Of a DNA stretch of 64,000 nucleotides, positions 8,713 to 17,802 are shown in pieces (the stretch's first letter is position 1; each line of letters opens with the position of its first letter). The notes beneath the pieces are model-generated. The model worked only from the letters and a program-made list of their open reading frames with translations, did no database searches and was not told the origin of the DNA. The position numbers and the translations under genes are program-made. Source of the DNA: Dyella choica (lineage in GTDB: Bacteria > Pseudomonadota > Gammaproteobacteria > Xanthomonadales > Rhodanobacteraceae); contig NZ_RYYV01000002.1 of NCBI RefSeq assembly GCF_003977665.1, positions 62,001-126,000 on the forward strand, given 5' to 3'.

Positions 8713-8719
8713 CGTCAGT

Positions 8720-9307
8720 TCACCGCGGGCTCGTCAGGTTTTCTAGCCTGACTTCGCTGACTTCAACCGGCTCAATGGTGTCGTTATGGTCGGTCAGCGG
8801 AATCGGTACGGTGGCCACATAATTGAGCAGCAAGCGCGGCTTGTTCCCCAGTGATTGCCAGAACGTGCCCAGGCTGAACAAATCCTGCTTCGGCGGCATC
8901 ACCTTGGTATAAACATTAGGCAAGCCCTGCAATACGCGATTGTTGATCAGGGCGTTCAATACCTGATTCATCACGATGATCGACTGATTGGCTGGCTCGC
9001 CGCCTGGGCCGTCGGCGCTCCTCGATTGGCTGGAGTCCCAGTACGTGATCAGATAGTTGAGGCAGACGTTGACCTTCGCCGGCAACAGCGCACCACCGCT
9101 GTATGCCCGTGACTCGCCCACTCGCAGCTGCAAATCCTCATGCACGTCGTACAGAAACACGCTGACGGTCGGGACGGACGGCAAGTTGCCCGGGTCAGGC
9201 AATTCGAAACTGATAAGCACGTCATTTTGCACATACGTGCGCAATGCGTCCCGCAGCGCACGATTGACTTCGATGATGGTCATGTTCGATGGAATCATGG
9301 ACGTCAT
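8720..9307 (-). CDS. eCIS tube/sheath terminator, DUF4255 (Afp16/Pvc16-like)
   Basis: A 195-aa protein. The N-terminal IIEVNRALRDALR, the VSVFLYDVHEDLQLR block and the LNYLITYWDS segment are characteristic of the DUF4255/Pvc16 family, which caps the end of the tube and sheath and fixes particle length. It is placed between the tape-measure and ATPase genes, in a cluster where each neighbour is a particle component. Internal Met codons at residues 4 and 9 are possible alternative starts. Confidence 0.88.
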   Translation of the reverse strand: MTSMIPSNMTIIEVNRALRDALRTYVQNDVLISFELPDPGNLPSVPTVSVFLYDVHEDLQLRVGESRAYSGGALLPAKVNVCLNYLITYWDSSQSRSADGPGGEPANQSIIVMNQVLNALINNRVLQGLPNVYTKVMPPKQDLFSLGTFWQSLGNKPRLLLNYVATVPIPLTDHNDTIEPVEVSEVRLENLTSPR

Positions 9308-9331
9308 CCTGTGACTGCGATTACAAGTGGA

Positions 9332-11143
9332 TTATCGGGCCGCCGGCGGTTGTTGCCAGCGCATCGCCAGCGGCTGCCTTAGCCACGGCAGCGCCAGCAT
9401 CTCGGTCGGCCACGGCCAATCGGACAGCAACACATCCCAGGGCTCCGGCTGCACATACAGCAATCCGGTGCCGTGCTCGATCGCCAGCCAGCCAGGTCGT
9501 TGCAAAAATAGCCGGCGAATATCCGCTACGCCCAGGCTTTTCCATGCCGGAAGCCGTGCCGGCAGCGTCGCCAGCCAGCGCGACACAATGTCTCGTGACC
9601 GGGCATCCGGCGCCGGTGGATCCAGTGGCCAATCCGTCGTGCATCCGCACAGCAGTTTATTCAGTGGCATGCGTGAATCGGCATAAGCGTCCTCCGCCCA
9701 GACCAGATCATCGAGCCCGCATATCGCCTCGATTTGCGCCTGGCTATGCAGGAAACGCTGCCCTCCCTGCTCCAGCAGGCCAAGTTGTCCAAACAGGTCG
9801 GGCAATAGCCCCCACAATAAGCAAAGCCCGCCGTTGCTGATGCCGATAAGCTCGGGTGGCAGGCCTTCGTCCTTGCCGTAACGCTCGAACGCAACCCGTT
9901 TGTGGGCACGCGCGCTTTTTGCGCCGCTCGCATCTTCCGTTACGTCGTCCAGTTGCGCTCGCAATCGCTTGAGGGCGCCGGGTGAGAGTCTTCGCTGGAG
10001 GATGCTGCGTACCGGCGATTGCCGCCACAACGCGCGTAGCCAGTCAGACAGATGACCATCTAACGGCAGGCCAGGAGCCGCCTCTTTGCCGTCGCCGTAT
10101 ACGTTTAATCCTTCCGTTTGCAAACCTTGTGTCCGAGCGAGCGGGCGTTCCGTCGCGTCGCCAGGCGGCGCCCGCCGTCGCCCTGGTGCGGCGGGACGGC
10201 TTTCGAGCAGTGCACGATGAGGGTGGCCATCACCCTCGCTCTGCACGATAGATTCAGCCGGCGACGAATGCTGTCTCCTATTCTCCGTCGCGCCGTCAGG
10301 AGGCGTTCGTCGCCCTCCCGATGCAGCGAGGGCGTCGAAGATGCGCAGTGCGGAGAGATGGCCATCGAACAGTGTGATCAACAATGGCTCGCTGCCTTCG
10401 TACTGGAAGGTAAGCGCATGCGGCGGCAATGCAGGCACGGAGAGCTGCGAATGATTCTGGAAATAGTGCAGTGCGCACAGCAGCATTTGCGTCGGTGTCG
10501 CAGGGTCTCGCAAGGGCTGTGTCGGCGCAAAATGTCGGCACAGTCGAGTCAAACTGGTCGGCGGTAGCAGTCGGCACAGGCGCCGCAATCCATCTGGGCG
10601 CAGGCAATGACCGGCCAGCACGAACAGACTGTGTTCCGGCTCCGCCGCCAGCTGCTCGAGTAGCCGCGCATCCAGCGCGGCCGGGGACGGCATCTCCCCT
10701 TCCCAATGCCCATGCTGCATATAGCGAGTAAGTAGCTCCAATATGCTGGCGCGCCCATTGGCCGGCGCGTCCCGAGTGCCGGTAGACGATGTTTCCCGGG
10801 CCTCAGTGGGCGATGCCCGGTCTTGCACCTGATCGCGCAATTTCTGCAGCAGTTGCCACTCCAACCGCAGACAGAACTGATCGTCGAAATCTGCCAGCGG
10901 CAAACTGCCTAGATCCAGCGTCAGCGGCTCACTCACCAGCAAGTCCCCGCGCTCCTGTTGCACCCGCTCAAGCACCCCTTCGATCATGCCACGCAAGCGC
11001 TGCTGAAACAGGCTGCTGCACGTGTCCGTCAAGCGCTGCGCGTGTTCGTACGGCATCGTCAGCGCAATATGCAGACGATCCAGCCTGTGACCCCCTTTTG
11101 CGCCGGCAAGCGCTACCCTCTGCTCAAGACTGATTCCGCTCAT
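9332..11143 (-). CDS. Contractile injection system tape-measure protein (Afp14-like)
   Basis: A 603-aa protein whose N-terminal about 100 residues match the CIS tape-measure pattern. It has an early His-containing strand (RLHIALTMP), a long helix (LFQQRLRGMIEGVLERV), then LTLDLGSLPLADFDDQFCLRLEWQLLQKL. The middle (about 250-370) is low-complexity with Pro/Arg/Ser and probably unstructured. The C-terminal part is Trp/Leu-rich. In this family the N-terminal segment contacts the baseplate hub and length scales with tube length; 603 aa is on the short side. The gene starts 58 bp after the fibre gene and is 24 bp before the terminator gene. Confidence 0.78.
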   Translation of the reverse strand: MSGISLEQRVALAGAKGGHRLDRLHIALTMPYEHAQRLTDTCSSLFQQRLRGMIEGVLERVQQERGDLLVSEPLTLDLGSLPLADFDDQFCLRLEWQLLQKLRDQVQDRASPTEARETSSTGTRDAPANGRASILELLTRYMQHGHWEGEMPSPAALDARLLEQLAAEPEHSLFVLAGHCLRPDGLRRLCRLLPPTSLTRLCRHFAPTQPLRDPATPTQMLLCALHYFQNHSQLSVPALPPHALTFQYEGSEPLLITLFDGHLSALRIFDALAASGGRRTPPDGATENRRQHSSPAESIVQSEGDGHPHRALLESRPAAPGRRRAPPGDATERPLARTQGLQTEGLNVYGDGKEAAPGLPLDGHLSDWLRALWRQSPVRSILQRRLSPGALKRLRAQLDDVTEDASGAKSARAHKRVAFERYGKDEGLPPELIGISNGGLCLLWGLLPDLFGQLGLLEQGGQRFLHSQAQIEAICGLDDLVWAEDAYADSRMPLNKLLCGCTTDWPLDPPAPDARSRDIVSRWLATLPARLPAWKSLGVADIRRLFLQRPGWLAIEHGTGLLYVQPEPWDVLLSDWPWPTEMLALPWLRQPLAMRWQQPPAAR

Positions 11144-11201
11144 TGCTCGTTCAATCTCTCAGAATGAATTAGCTTATTTAGTTTACCTACTTCATTGGCA
11201 G

Positions 11202-12218
11202 TCAGAGTTTAATGATAAAGGCAAGAATGTAATAAGCCGGCAAAGAATTAATGGTGTGACTATGTGTTCCTTGGGAGGCAGTACTACCGTTATGCGTATG
11301 CGGCTCACTAGAACCGGCCGAATATGTACTCAGTCGCTGTTCCTTCTGGTGGGTGTTAGCCATGTTAACCACCGTCCACCCATCCCAACCATTGTTTGTC
11401 CATCCAACCTCAAGAACATGGCTATGCGACGGCATCTGATTTATGGTCAAGACCGTAGCGGCAATAGTGACGTCAATTTTCCCTGCCGATACTGCATTGG
11501 TGCCAACGTTGTAAGACTTGCTGCTTCCCGTGCCGGAGAGCGCACTGCCGCCTGCGTTGCCAATCTCTGCACCACTTCCGCCAAGGATGAAACGATTGCG
11601 CAAGTCCGGGCGTCCACCGCCACCGTCGCACAACGCCCACCCCTGCGGAATCACTGTTCCTGAAAACATCACGATAACGCCTGGAGGCAGCACCGTATTG
11701 GGATCCACGCAAACTTGGTTTTGGGGGTTGATCATGACACCGGACCCTGTCGCCACGGCAACGGAGCCATCTGTGCCGGAAGTCAATCCCGCCCCGCGAT
11801 TGACCTCCAGCTTGTTGCCTGCCACTTGCAAGCCGAAGCCGTCATTGATCGACAGCAGGCCTGTCGCGTCATCCAATTGCAAACCGGCGCCGGGGCCGCT
11901 CTGCCCTGGACTCAAACCTACCGCCTTGCGTCCGCAATCGGCCACATCGATCAGATTGGAAAAATCGGTTTGCAGTGGGATTTTCTGGGCACTGAACGCC
12001 TCTTTCAGTGCATTGGTCGGTGGCCCGACAGGTGTGACGGCATACGATGCGACGCGTGCGCCGACCGCTGGGTCCACCACGCCACCATTGTCGCCCGAGC
12101 TGGTATTTGCGGTCATGGCATTCGGCAGGGCGTTCTCCAGCGCGGCGATATCCGGGGTGGACGAAGCCTTGCCCGCTGCTGGTTTTCCAATATGACCCGG
12201 TGTCTTTTTCTCGCTCAT
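11202..12218 (-). CDS. eCIS tail-fibre / receptor-binding protein with tail-collar domain (Afp13 position)
   Basis: A 338-aa protein. Residues about 100-185 contain beta-rich fibre repeats (LQLDDATGLLSINDGFGLQV, LEVNRGAGLTSGTDGSVAV). The C-terminal half begins with a phage tail-collar domain (LPPGVIVMFSGTVIPQGWALCDG, then RPDLRNRFILG) and ends with a His-rich tip (MPSHSHVLEV, EPHTHNGS, GTHSHTINSLPAYYILAFIIKL). Such His clusters coordinate metal along trimeric fibres in phage. The tip probably decides which target cell is recognised. Two adjacent ATGs exist; the second (12218) is used because its spacing from AGGAG is better. Lies between the baseplate and tape-measure genes. Confidence 0.85.
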   Translation of the reverse strand: MSEKKTPGHIGKPAAGKASSTPDIAALENALPNAMTANTSSGDNGGVVDPAVGARVASYAVTPVGPPTNALKEAFSAQKIPLQTDFSNLIDVADCGRKAVGLSPGQSGPGAGLQLDDATGLLSINDGFGLQVAGNKLEVNRGAGLTSGTDGSVAVATGSGVMINPQNQVCVDPNTVLPPGVIVMFSGTVIPQGWALCDGGGGRPDLRNRFILGGSGAEIGNAGGSALSGTGSSKSYNVGTNAVSAGKIDVTIAATVLTINQMPSHSHVLEVGWTNNGWDGWTVVNMANTHQKEQRLSTYSAGSSEPHTHNGSTASQGTHSHTINSLPAYYILAFIIKL

Positions 12219-12249
12219 CATCGGCTCCTGTTTGGGCTATATCCGAGAG

Positions 12250-15072
12250 TCAGTCGTATTCGGCGCGCGGGACATAGAACAACTCGTTTTCAACGATCAC
12301 GTCTGCGTTCCATTGATCGCCAGCCGGGCCTACTACCTGCTCCTTTTGGTCTTCCGTGGCGATGTACATCGCACCGATACCGGTCAACGAAGACGGCAGG
12401 CAGCCCAGCGTCAGCATCCGCATCAGGCTATATGAGGCGTCCCCCAGTGGCGCGCCATTGTTCTGCCAGCTGTTGTAGGTGTAGGCAAAATTTTCGAACT
12501 GCTGCAGCGGCATCCACTGCAGCACCATCGATATGTAGGACGGATACTCCTGCAATATGACGCTCTTCATCCATTCGCTGACGACGTAAGGGTCCGATGC
12601 CACTTTGTCGATGTGGTCGCGGCAAAACACGACACTGGTCATGAAGGAAAAGCGATCCCTGGCCGCATACTCGGCGCTGTCGAAATACCAGAAGTACTTG
12701 CGCGTCTGCTCGGGTAGCGGAAATGCGTCACCTTCCCGGCATTCCACCACCAGGGTGCTGGCAATGCTGTCCGCCTTCACCACCTTCACCGGCAGCGACG
12801 TCGTAGCACTGTCAGAAAAAGACCTGGCCGTCGGTGAGATGCGGTATTCGATGGTAAGCAGATCCCCCTCTCTTACCATGGCGGGATACGGACTCTGCGG
12901 TGACGAGGTCAAGCGCTTCTGATTCGGACCCAAACCGTGCTGGTTGTCGTCATATACCAGTGGATAGTACATATCCTCCAGCCAGACCTGGCAATTTTGC
13001 CAACGCACGGTACTGTGCGGATCCAGTATGCCCTGGAGATGACGCTGCAGTTGCGCGCTATCGGCGATCTTTATGGAAAAACCATCCGTTCCAGCGGAAC
13101 TGGCGAAGACCTGGGCGATCATCAACGCGCGAATGGACAGCTCGGCCTTGCCCTGCTCGCCCACGACCAGGGTCACCACCTGGCCGATGCGCAGCGGCGC
13201 CCTGTTGACGGCTTGCAGCTCGATACGCAAATACGCGCCATCCTGGTAAATCGTCTTGACGTCCTGCAGGGCATCGTAGGCGTGATCCGGATAGACCGGC
13301 AGCAAGGCGCGATGCTCGACTACATAAAACGGCAACTTGTCCAGCGGCGCATCTTCATTGAAGATGCCCTCACCCCCTATGCCGAGGCGTGCGGCAATGC
13401 GCTGCTGCAATGCCGACACTTTGTCGACACGGAAATTGGCGCGCTGATAAGTCAGGCTGGCGATGTTGGCAAGATAGCCTTGCTGCGAGGCCAGAAACTC
13501 GTCGCGCTCCGCCAGCAGCGTCCGCGGCGCCACGCTGCTGTTGAAATAGCCTAGGAGATAGTCCACGTAGGACAGCTCCTTTTCCATGTCCTCGCTGCAC
13601 TGCTGCAAATACGCCTTGATCGCGGCGGAACAATCCTTGAATACCTCGTTGTTGACGCCGGGTTTGGCGAACGGCCATTGCTCGCCCCAGACCGTGTCGC
13701 CAGCCTCGCGGTTGAATGCCAGCAGATTCGGCAACAAGGCCAGTTGCTGGCAGCCGTTGGCGAGCAATTGCTCGAAGGGCAGAAGAAACTGGTGCAATTG
13801 CGTCTGTTCGGGCGTGACCGGCAAATGCAGCAAGCCATAACAAGGCGGCACGTAATCGGTCGCCGGGGAATACACGGAGGGATTGCGCCAGCGGCCATAC
13901 GGCAGCAGCACCGGCGGATTGCGCAGCAACGGACTACATGTCAGATACTGCACCACCTCATCAACGCTGAACACGCAGTCGATGCCGTGTGCGACCAGGG
14001 TGACCGATTCGAGCATGGTGGCGATCGGATCGGGTCCCCACAATAAGGGATAGCAGCCCGGCTCCGTGGTCCATTCCCAGGGCTCTCCCGGCACCATCGA
14101 GAGGATGCCCTGCACGCCATCGATATCCAGCACCGCATTGACCAGTCGCGCTAGATTGACGGTTATCGGGCGTGCGCAGTCGAGCGGTGGCGGCAGGTCC
14201 GTAATCCAGCCATGTTCCAGATACGGGCCATCGTAGATGGCCTCATTCTCAAGACCTTGCTGCTGCAATTGCTGCGTCGAGTAGCGTCGGACCGGCGGCG
14301 TGACATAGGTTTCGACCGCCGTAAACAGGGCCGCCATGATGGCGGCGGGGGTGGTCGTGGCATCGACATCGTCGCGCAACGCAATGACCGCACTCAGCGG
14401 CATGTCTTGCGGCTGCAGCCAGATGACGCGACTCACCGCCTCACCGAGATTGCTGTTTTCCCGCAAGAACGCATCCAGCGCTGCTTGCGCCTTCGGCAGA
14501 TCGGCCAAGGTTCCGCGCGTGGGCTGCAGGTAAAGCAGGTAATTGCCGAGCAGGGTCAGTTCGCAGGGCTCATCGCCCACCGGCCACTCCGGGAGGTCGG
14601 GCTGCGGCTCGACGAAACTGTAAACGCGCCGCTCGGCGTTATACCAGTATCGGTAACGCTCTTCTTCAGGCTCGCGCACCAGTTGCGCGTTATTGAAGTA
14701 GAAGTAGCCGCTGTCGTCGCCGGTACTGTGCAAATCCAGCAGCGCGCGCCGGTAGTCGTCCTCGGAGATCGGGCCGCAAGTCAAGGCGCGTTGCGGGCCG
14801 AACGCCGCCGGGAAAATACCTTCGCCGGCACGGCGCTCTTGCGAGACCGGCGCTGGCGTCAGCAGATCGGTCAGCGGCAGAGACGAACGGTAGCCGATGT
14901 CCGAGACGTTGTAGCAGATTGCTTGCAGCAGCGTGATGCCGGGGTCGTTTTCGCCCATGTGGCTCCAGCGCTTTCCGGCGTATTCAACCAGCGCCTGCTT
15001 GGCCTGAGCCAACAGCGTCTCGAAATCTATCCATTCCTGTACTTGCGGAAACAGCGCATCGTTGCCGCTCAT
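12250..15072 (-). CDS. eCIS large baseplate protein (Afp12-like)
   Basis: A 940-aa protein. Its start codon overlaps the stop of the preceding baseplate gene as ATGA, so an alternative start 45 nt further upstream was not used. The N-terminus shows WSHMGENDPGITLLQAICY (about residues 35-55), which matches the block where baseplate-J-type wedge proteins carry a GxxDPG[IV]TLLE-like sequence. The rest is Tyr/Leu/Trp-rich without membrane segments. Position and size match Afp12/Pvc12, a wedge component of the baseplate. Confidence 0.85.
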   Translation of the reverse strand: MSGNDALFPQVQEWIDFETLLAQAKQALVEYAGKRWSHMGENDPGITLLQAICYNVSDIGYRSSLPLTDLLTPAPVSQERRAGEGIFPAAFGPQRALTCGPISEDDYRRALLDLHSTGDDSGYFYFNNAQLVREPEEERYRYWYNAERRVYSFVEPQPDLPEWPVGDEPCELTLLGNYLLYLQPTRGTLADLPKAQAALDAFLRENSNLGEAVSRVIWLQPQDMPLSAVIALRDDVDATTTPAAIMAALFTAVETYVTPPVRRYSTQQLQQQGLENEAIYDGPYLEHGWITDLPPPLDCARPITVNLARLVNAVLDIDGVQGILSMVPGEPWEWTTEPGCYPLLWGPDPIATMLESVTLVAHGIDCVFSVDEVVQYLTCSPLLRNPPVLLPYGRWRNPSVYSPATDYVPPCYGLLHLPVTPEQTQLHQFLLPFEQLLANGCQQLALLPNLLAFNREAGDTVWGEQWPFAKPGVNNEVFKDCSAAIKAYLQQCSEDMEKELSYVDYLLGYFNSSVAPRTLLAERDEFLASQQGYLANIASLTYQRANFRVDKVSALQQRIAARLGIGGEGIFNEDAPLDKLPFYVVEHRALLPVYPDHAYDALQDVKTIYQDGAYLRIELQAVNRAPLRIGQVVTLVVGEQGKAELSIRALMIAQVFASSAGTDGFSIKIADSAQLQRHLQGILDPHSTVRWQNCQVWLEDMYYPLVYDDNQHGLGPNQKRLTSSPQSPYPAMVREGDLLTIEYRISPTARSFSDSATTSLPVKVVKADSIASTLVVECREGDAFPLPEQTRKYFWYFDSAEYAARDRFSFMTSVVFCRDHIDKVASDPYVVSEWMKSVILQEYPSYISMVLQWMPLQQFENFAYTYNSWQNNGAPLGDASYSLMRMLTLGCLPSSLTGIGAMYIATEDQKEQVVGPAGDQWNADVIVENELFYVPRAEYD

Positions 15073-16919
15073 GGCCGCTCCTGTATTGCCTGGTGCGCCA
15101 AGGCTTCGACCGGCCATACCAGCACTAGCGCCTCGTGGTCCTCGCCCTCGACCGAGGCCTTTTTCCCGTTGAGTTCCAGGCGGTTCACGCGGTCAACCAG
15201 CGGCTGCCGCTGAATTTGTGCCACCACGTCGTAATAATCGAGCTTGCCGCCGAGCTTGACGCCGCCGGGCCGGTCTTCGATCCACGGCATGTAGTGTTGT
15301 TCCAACGCCTGCCGTACCTGCCGAAGGCCATAGTCAGGGTTGACGCCAGGCTGGAATGTCAGGCTGTAGTCGATACTCACGTCGCGGTACGCGGGATTTT
15401 CCAGCACGATGTTCTGCCAAGGCGAGGCCAGGCGTTGCAGCGTGTTTTGCATGTCTTGCAGCTTTGCCTGGTTCAGCAGCGGGCGCACCGGGTCGTCGTT
15501 ATCCTTTTCGGTGTTCAGCGGGATAACGATCAGTCGCTGCTCGCGCGCGGCCGGCATCGTGGTCTGCTTGATGCTGGAAGGCGTCGCCACTTCGAACACG
15601 GCGCTGTAGCGCGCTTTCAGGATCGACACCATGTCTTGCCAGGTCAGCGCGCGATTGCGGTGCTCCAGTCGTCGCGCGACGCGTTCGAAGAACGCCTCCT
15701 GGACTTCCGCCGGCCGGCCGCCCCAGGACGGCCAGGGTTGCAAGGTTTTCGACAGCCCGGCGATAGCGGACACGGGTTGAGCCATGCTGTTTGCCGGCAA
15801 GGGCTGGGATAGGCTGGACGGGTCGAGGGCGGCCGGATTTTGCATCGTGGCCGTCATGCCATTGGTCAACAGGCCGAAAACGACGGGGTAGTCAGACGCC
15901 CCCACCGCCGGGGCCGCCGCATTGTCGATCAATGCTCGCAGCCAGCAGCGACCCGGGGGAAGTCCGTCCGGTGGCGCGAGCGCGCCGGCATCGTCGCCGC
16001 CGATGTCCTTGGGCAGAATGGCGGACCAGCAACCGCTGCGAAACAGGCCGGCGGTCTCGTCGATGACCGTGGCATCCAGCGGCGCCCAATGCCCTTGCGC
16101 ATCGGCATATTGCCAGGTCATGTTCAGCGCCTTGGCGCCCTGCAGCTGCCAGAACAGCGACAAGGTCTGCCCGGGCCGCAAGCCGGCAAATCCCAGATAA
16201 AGCAGGTCCTTTTCGTTGGCCCGCGGTTCGTCGAATGTCTCGCCGGTGCCGAGGCGACACTGTTGCTCCGGTAGCGCGCCGAACAAGCGCCTTCCCTGTT
16301 CCGGCCACAACACCCCTTGTTCCCGGTCGTACGCGATGTACAACGCATCCGTTCCGCCGCGCCGCCAGTACAAGTCACTCCATTCGCCATGATTGGCCAG
16401 CAAGGAGCGGTCCAGCGCATACTGGACCGGCACGCCTTGCCGGTCCTGCCCGGCGGAAAACGGCGTATCGGCAGGGATAAGCAGTTCCGCCGTCGTCGCC
16501 GCCAACTGAAAAGCCAGCGCCACGCGCGCCGGTTCGGCGGCACGCTCGCTCAGGCCAAGCAGCTGTCGATAGTAGAGCTGGCGGTGTGCGTAGGGAAAAT
16601 AATTGAGCAGGGCACGCGGCGTCTCCAGCATCTGGAGCACCGCCAGCAGCAACGCCTGCTGCGGCCATAGCGTGCCCGCGGCCAGCGACCTGTCCTGATA
16701 CATGGCAGCCAGCTTTTGGGGGGTGTTCCCCCCCATGAACAGGATGTCGGCCCAGGTGCATTCCTGGTCACGCCGGCCCGCTGGATCTTCATAGGGGATC
16801 AGTCGCGCATACTGCTCGACGAATGCCAGATTCGACTCGATGCTGCGATTGTCCAGCTTGAAGCCCTCGCCGGCCACCAAGCTGGACAACAGATTTTCCA
16901 GCGCCGATACATCGCTCAT
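15069..16919 (-). CDS. eCIS baseplate wedge protein (Afp11-like, gp6/baseplate-J relative)
   Basis: A 616-aa protein whose start overlaps the PAAR-like gene stop by four bases, and whose stop overlaps the next start as ATGA. The C-terminal third contains RRLEHRNRALTWQDMVSIL (about 440-460), typical of the baseplate assembly family in which RxxHRxRAVTxxDxE recurs. It also contains IVIPLNTEKDNDDPVRPLL and a YRDVSIDYSLTFQPGVN segment. With the 940-aa protein it should form the wedge around the spike hub. Confidence 0.85.
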   Translation of the reverse strand: MSDVSALENLLSSLVAGEGFKLDNRSIESNLAFVEQYARLIPYEDPAGRRDQECTWADILFMGGNTPQKLAAMYQDRSLAAGTLWPQQALLLAVLQMLETPRALLNYFPYAHRQLYYRQLLGLSERAAEPARVALAFQLAATTAELLIPADTPFSAGQDRQGVPVQYALDRSLLANHGEWSDLYWRRGGTDALYIAYDREQGVLWPEQGRRLFGALPEQQCRLGTGETFDEPRANEKDLLYLGFAGLRPGQTLSLFWQLQGAKALNMTWQYADAQGHWAPLDATVIDETAGLFRSGCWSAILPKDIGGDDAGALAPPDGLPPGRCWLRALIDNAAAPAVGASDYPVVFGLLTNGMTATMQNPAALDPSSLSQPLPANSMAQPVSAIAGLSKTLQPWPSWGGRPAEVQEAFFERVARRLEHRNRALTWQDMVSILKARYSAVFEVATPSSIKQTTMPAAREQRLIVIPLNTEKDNDDPVRPLLNQAKLQDMQNTLQRLASPWQNIVLENPAYRDVSIDYSLTFQPGVNPDYGLRQVRQALEQHYMPWIEDRPGGVKLGGKLDYYDVVAQIQRQPLVDRVNRLELNGKKASVEGEDHEALVLVWPVEALAHQAIQERP

Positions 16920-17356
16920 GGGCTACCCGCATTGGCAAAATCCTGCTGCGCGGCGAATTCTCCGGTCCCCATGCCAGGCGTCGCCGGATCGGCACCGCCC
17001 GGCGGCGTTGGATTGCTGGCGGGTGTTGTCACCGTCAACAGCGCATTGAACTTGGCGCCCGCTCCGCCCCGGGTAATCAGCGCGGCGCCACTCGTGCAGC
17101 CTGGTGCTAGCTGGCTGGCGTCCAGCCCGACGATAGTGACTACGCCTACGCCTGAGTTGGCAAATCCTGGGGCCGTATACGTCGCATTGAGGTTGACCTT
17201 TGACTCGTCACCCGCAATACAGACTTTTTTGCCGCCGACGGTCGCTTGCCCGCTGCCGCGAATAACCGCCGGGCTGGCCGTAATCGTCACCATGCGATGG
17301 CCAAAGGCGGAGTCGATCTTTAGCTGATCCTGATCGATCACCATGGGTGAGATCAT
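16916..17356 (-). CDS. eCIS spike-tip protein, PAAR-like (Afp10 position)
   Basis: A 146-aa protein with overlapping start and stop codons on both sides (ATGA couplings). The N-terminal 60 residues are short beta-strand blocks (VVTITASPAVIRGSGQATVGGKKVCIAGDESKV is the core, residues about 21-54), the kind of small beta-structure that caps a VgrG-like trimer. The C-terminal part is Pro/Gly-rich. Position just downstream of gp25 and upstream of Afp11 matches Afp10. I assign the tip role from position plus composition, not from a full PAAR motif. Confidence 0.65.
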   Translation of the reverse strand: MISPMVIDQDQLKIDSAFGHRMVTITASPAVIRGSGQATVGGKKVCIAGDESKVNLNATYTAPGFANSGVGVVTIVGLDASQLAPGCTSGAALITRGGAGAKFNALLTVTTPASNPTPPGGADPATPGMGTGEFAAQQDFANAGSP

Positions 17357-17769
17357 GCGACCATGCTCCTGCCGCCGACGATATCCAACTGGTTGGTCAC
17401 CTTATGGGAGATATCGCTGCCGCGCAGCCGATAGGTGACCTGGATCTGCAAGCGGCTCGGCTCCGTCTGCGCCTCGTTGATCTGGATGCCGGTCACTTCC
17501 GCGCGTGGCTCGCCGCTCAACACGCTATCGAAAATCTGCGACTCGATGCCCGTCATCAGGCCCGCATTGATATTGGCGAACATGAATTGATTGAGGTCGC
17601 AACCGTAGCCCCAGCGCATGATGCGTTCGCCGGGCAAGGTGCTGAACAGAACGACCAGGCTTTGCCTGACATTTTCCGAGCCGGATGACATGCCGGCGCC
17701 GTGCTCCGGCGTAAAAACCGGCGGAAAGGCCCAGCCGCGCCCGTAGGCTTTTTCAAGAGAATCTTCCAT
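17353..17769 (-). CDS. GPW/gp25 family baseplate protein (Afp9-like)
   Basis: A 138-aa protein with the gp25 hallmarks: GRGWAFPPVF at the N-terminus, VRQSLVVLFSTLPGERIMRWGYGCDL (about 34-59) containing the conserved LxTxxGERxMRPxxG pattern, and a C-terminal VTYRLRGSD strand. gp25 links sheath and baseplate wedge. The stop overlaps the PAAR-like gene start, and there is a 33-bp gap after the spike gene. Confidence 0.9.
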   Translation of the reverse strand: MEDSLEKAYGRGWAFPPVFTPEHGAGMSSGSENVRQSLVVLFSTLPGERIMRWGYGCDLNQFMFANINAGLMTGIESQIFDSVLSGEPRAEVTGIQINEAQTEPSRLQIQVTYRLRGSDISHKVTNQLDIVGGRSMVA

Positions 17770-17802
17770 TTCACTCTCCGCATCGGCAAAAAAGTTTCGT
17801 TC

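Noticed and set aside
14212-15213. 333-codon plus-strand frame over the baseplate genes
   Set aside because: Shadow of the Afp12- and Afp11-like genes; it crosses their junction and has no ribosome-binding site.
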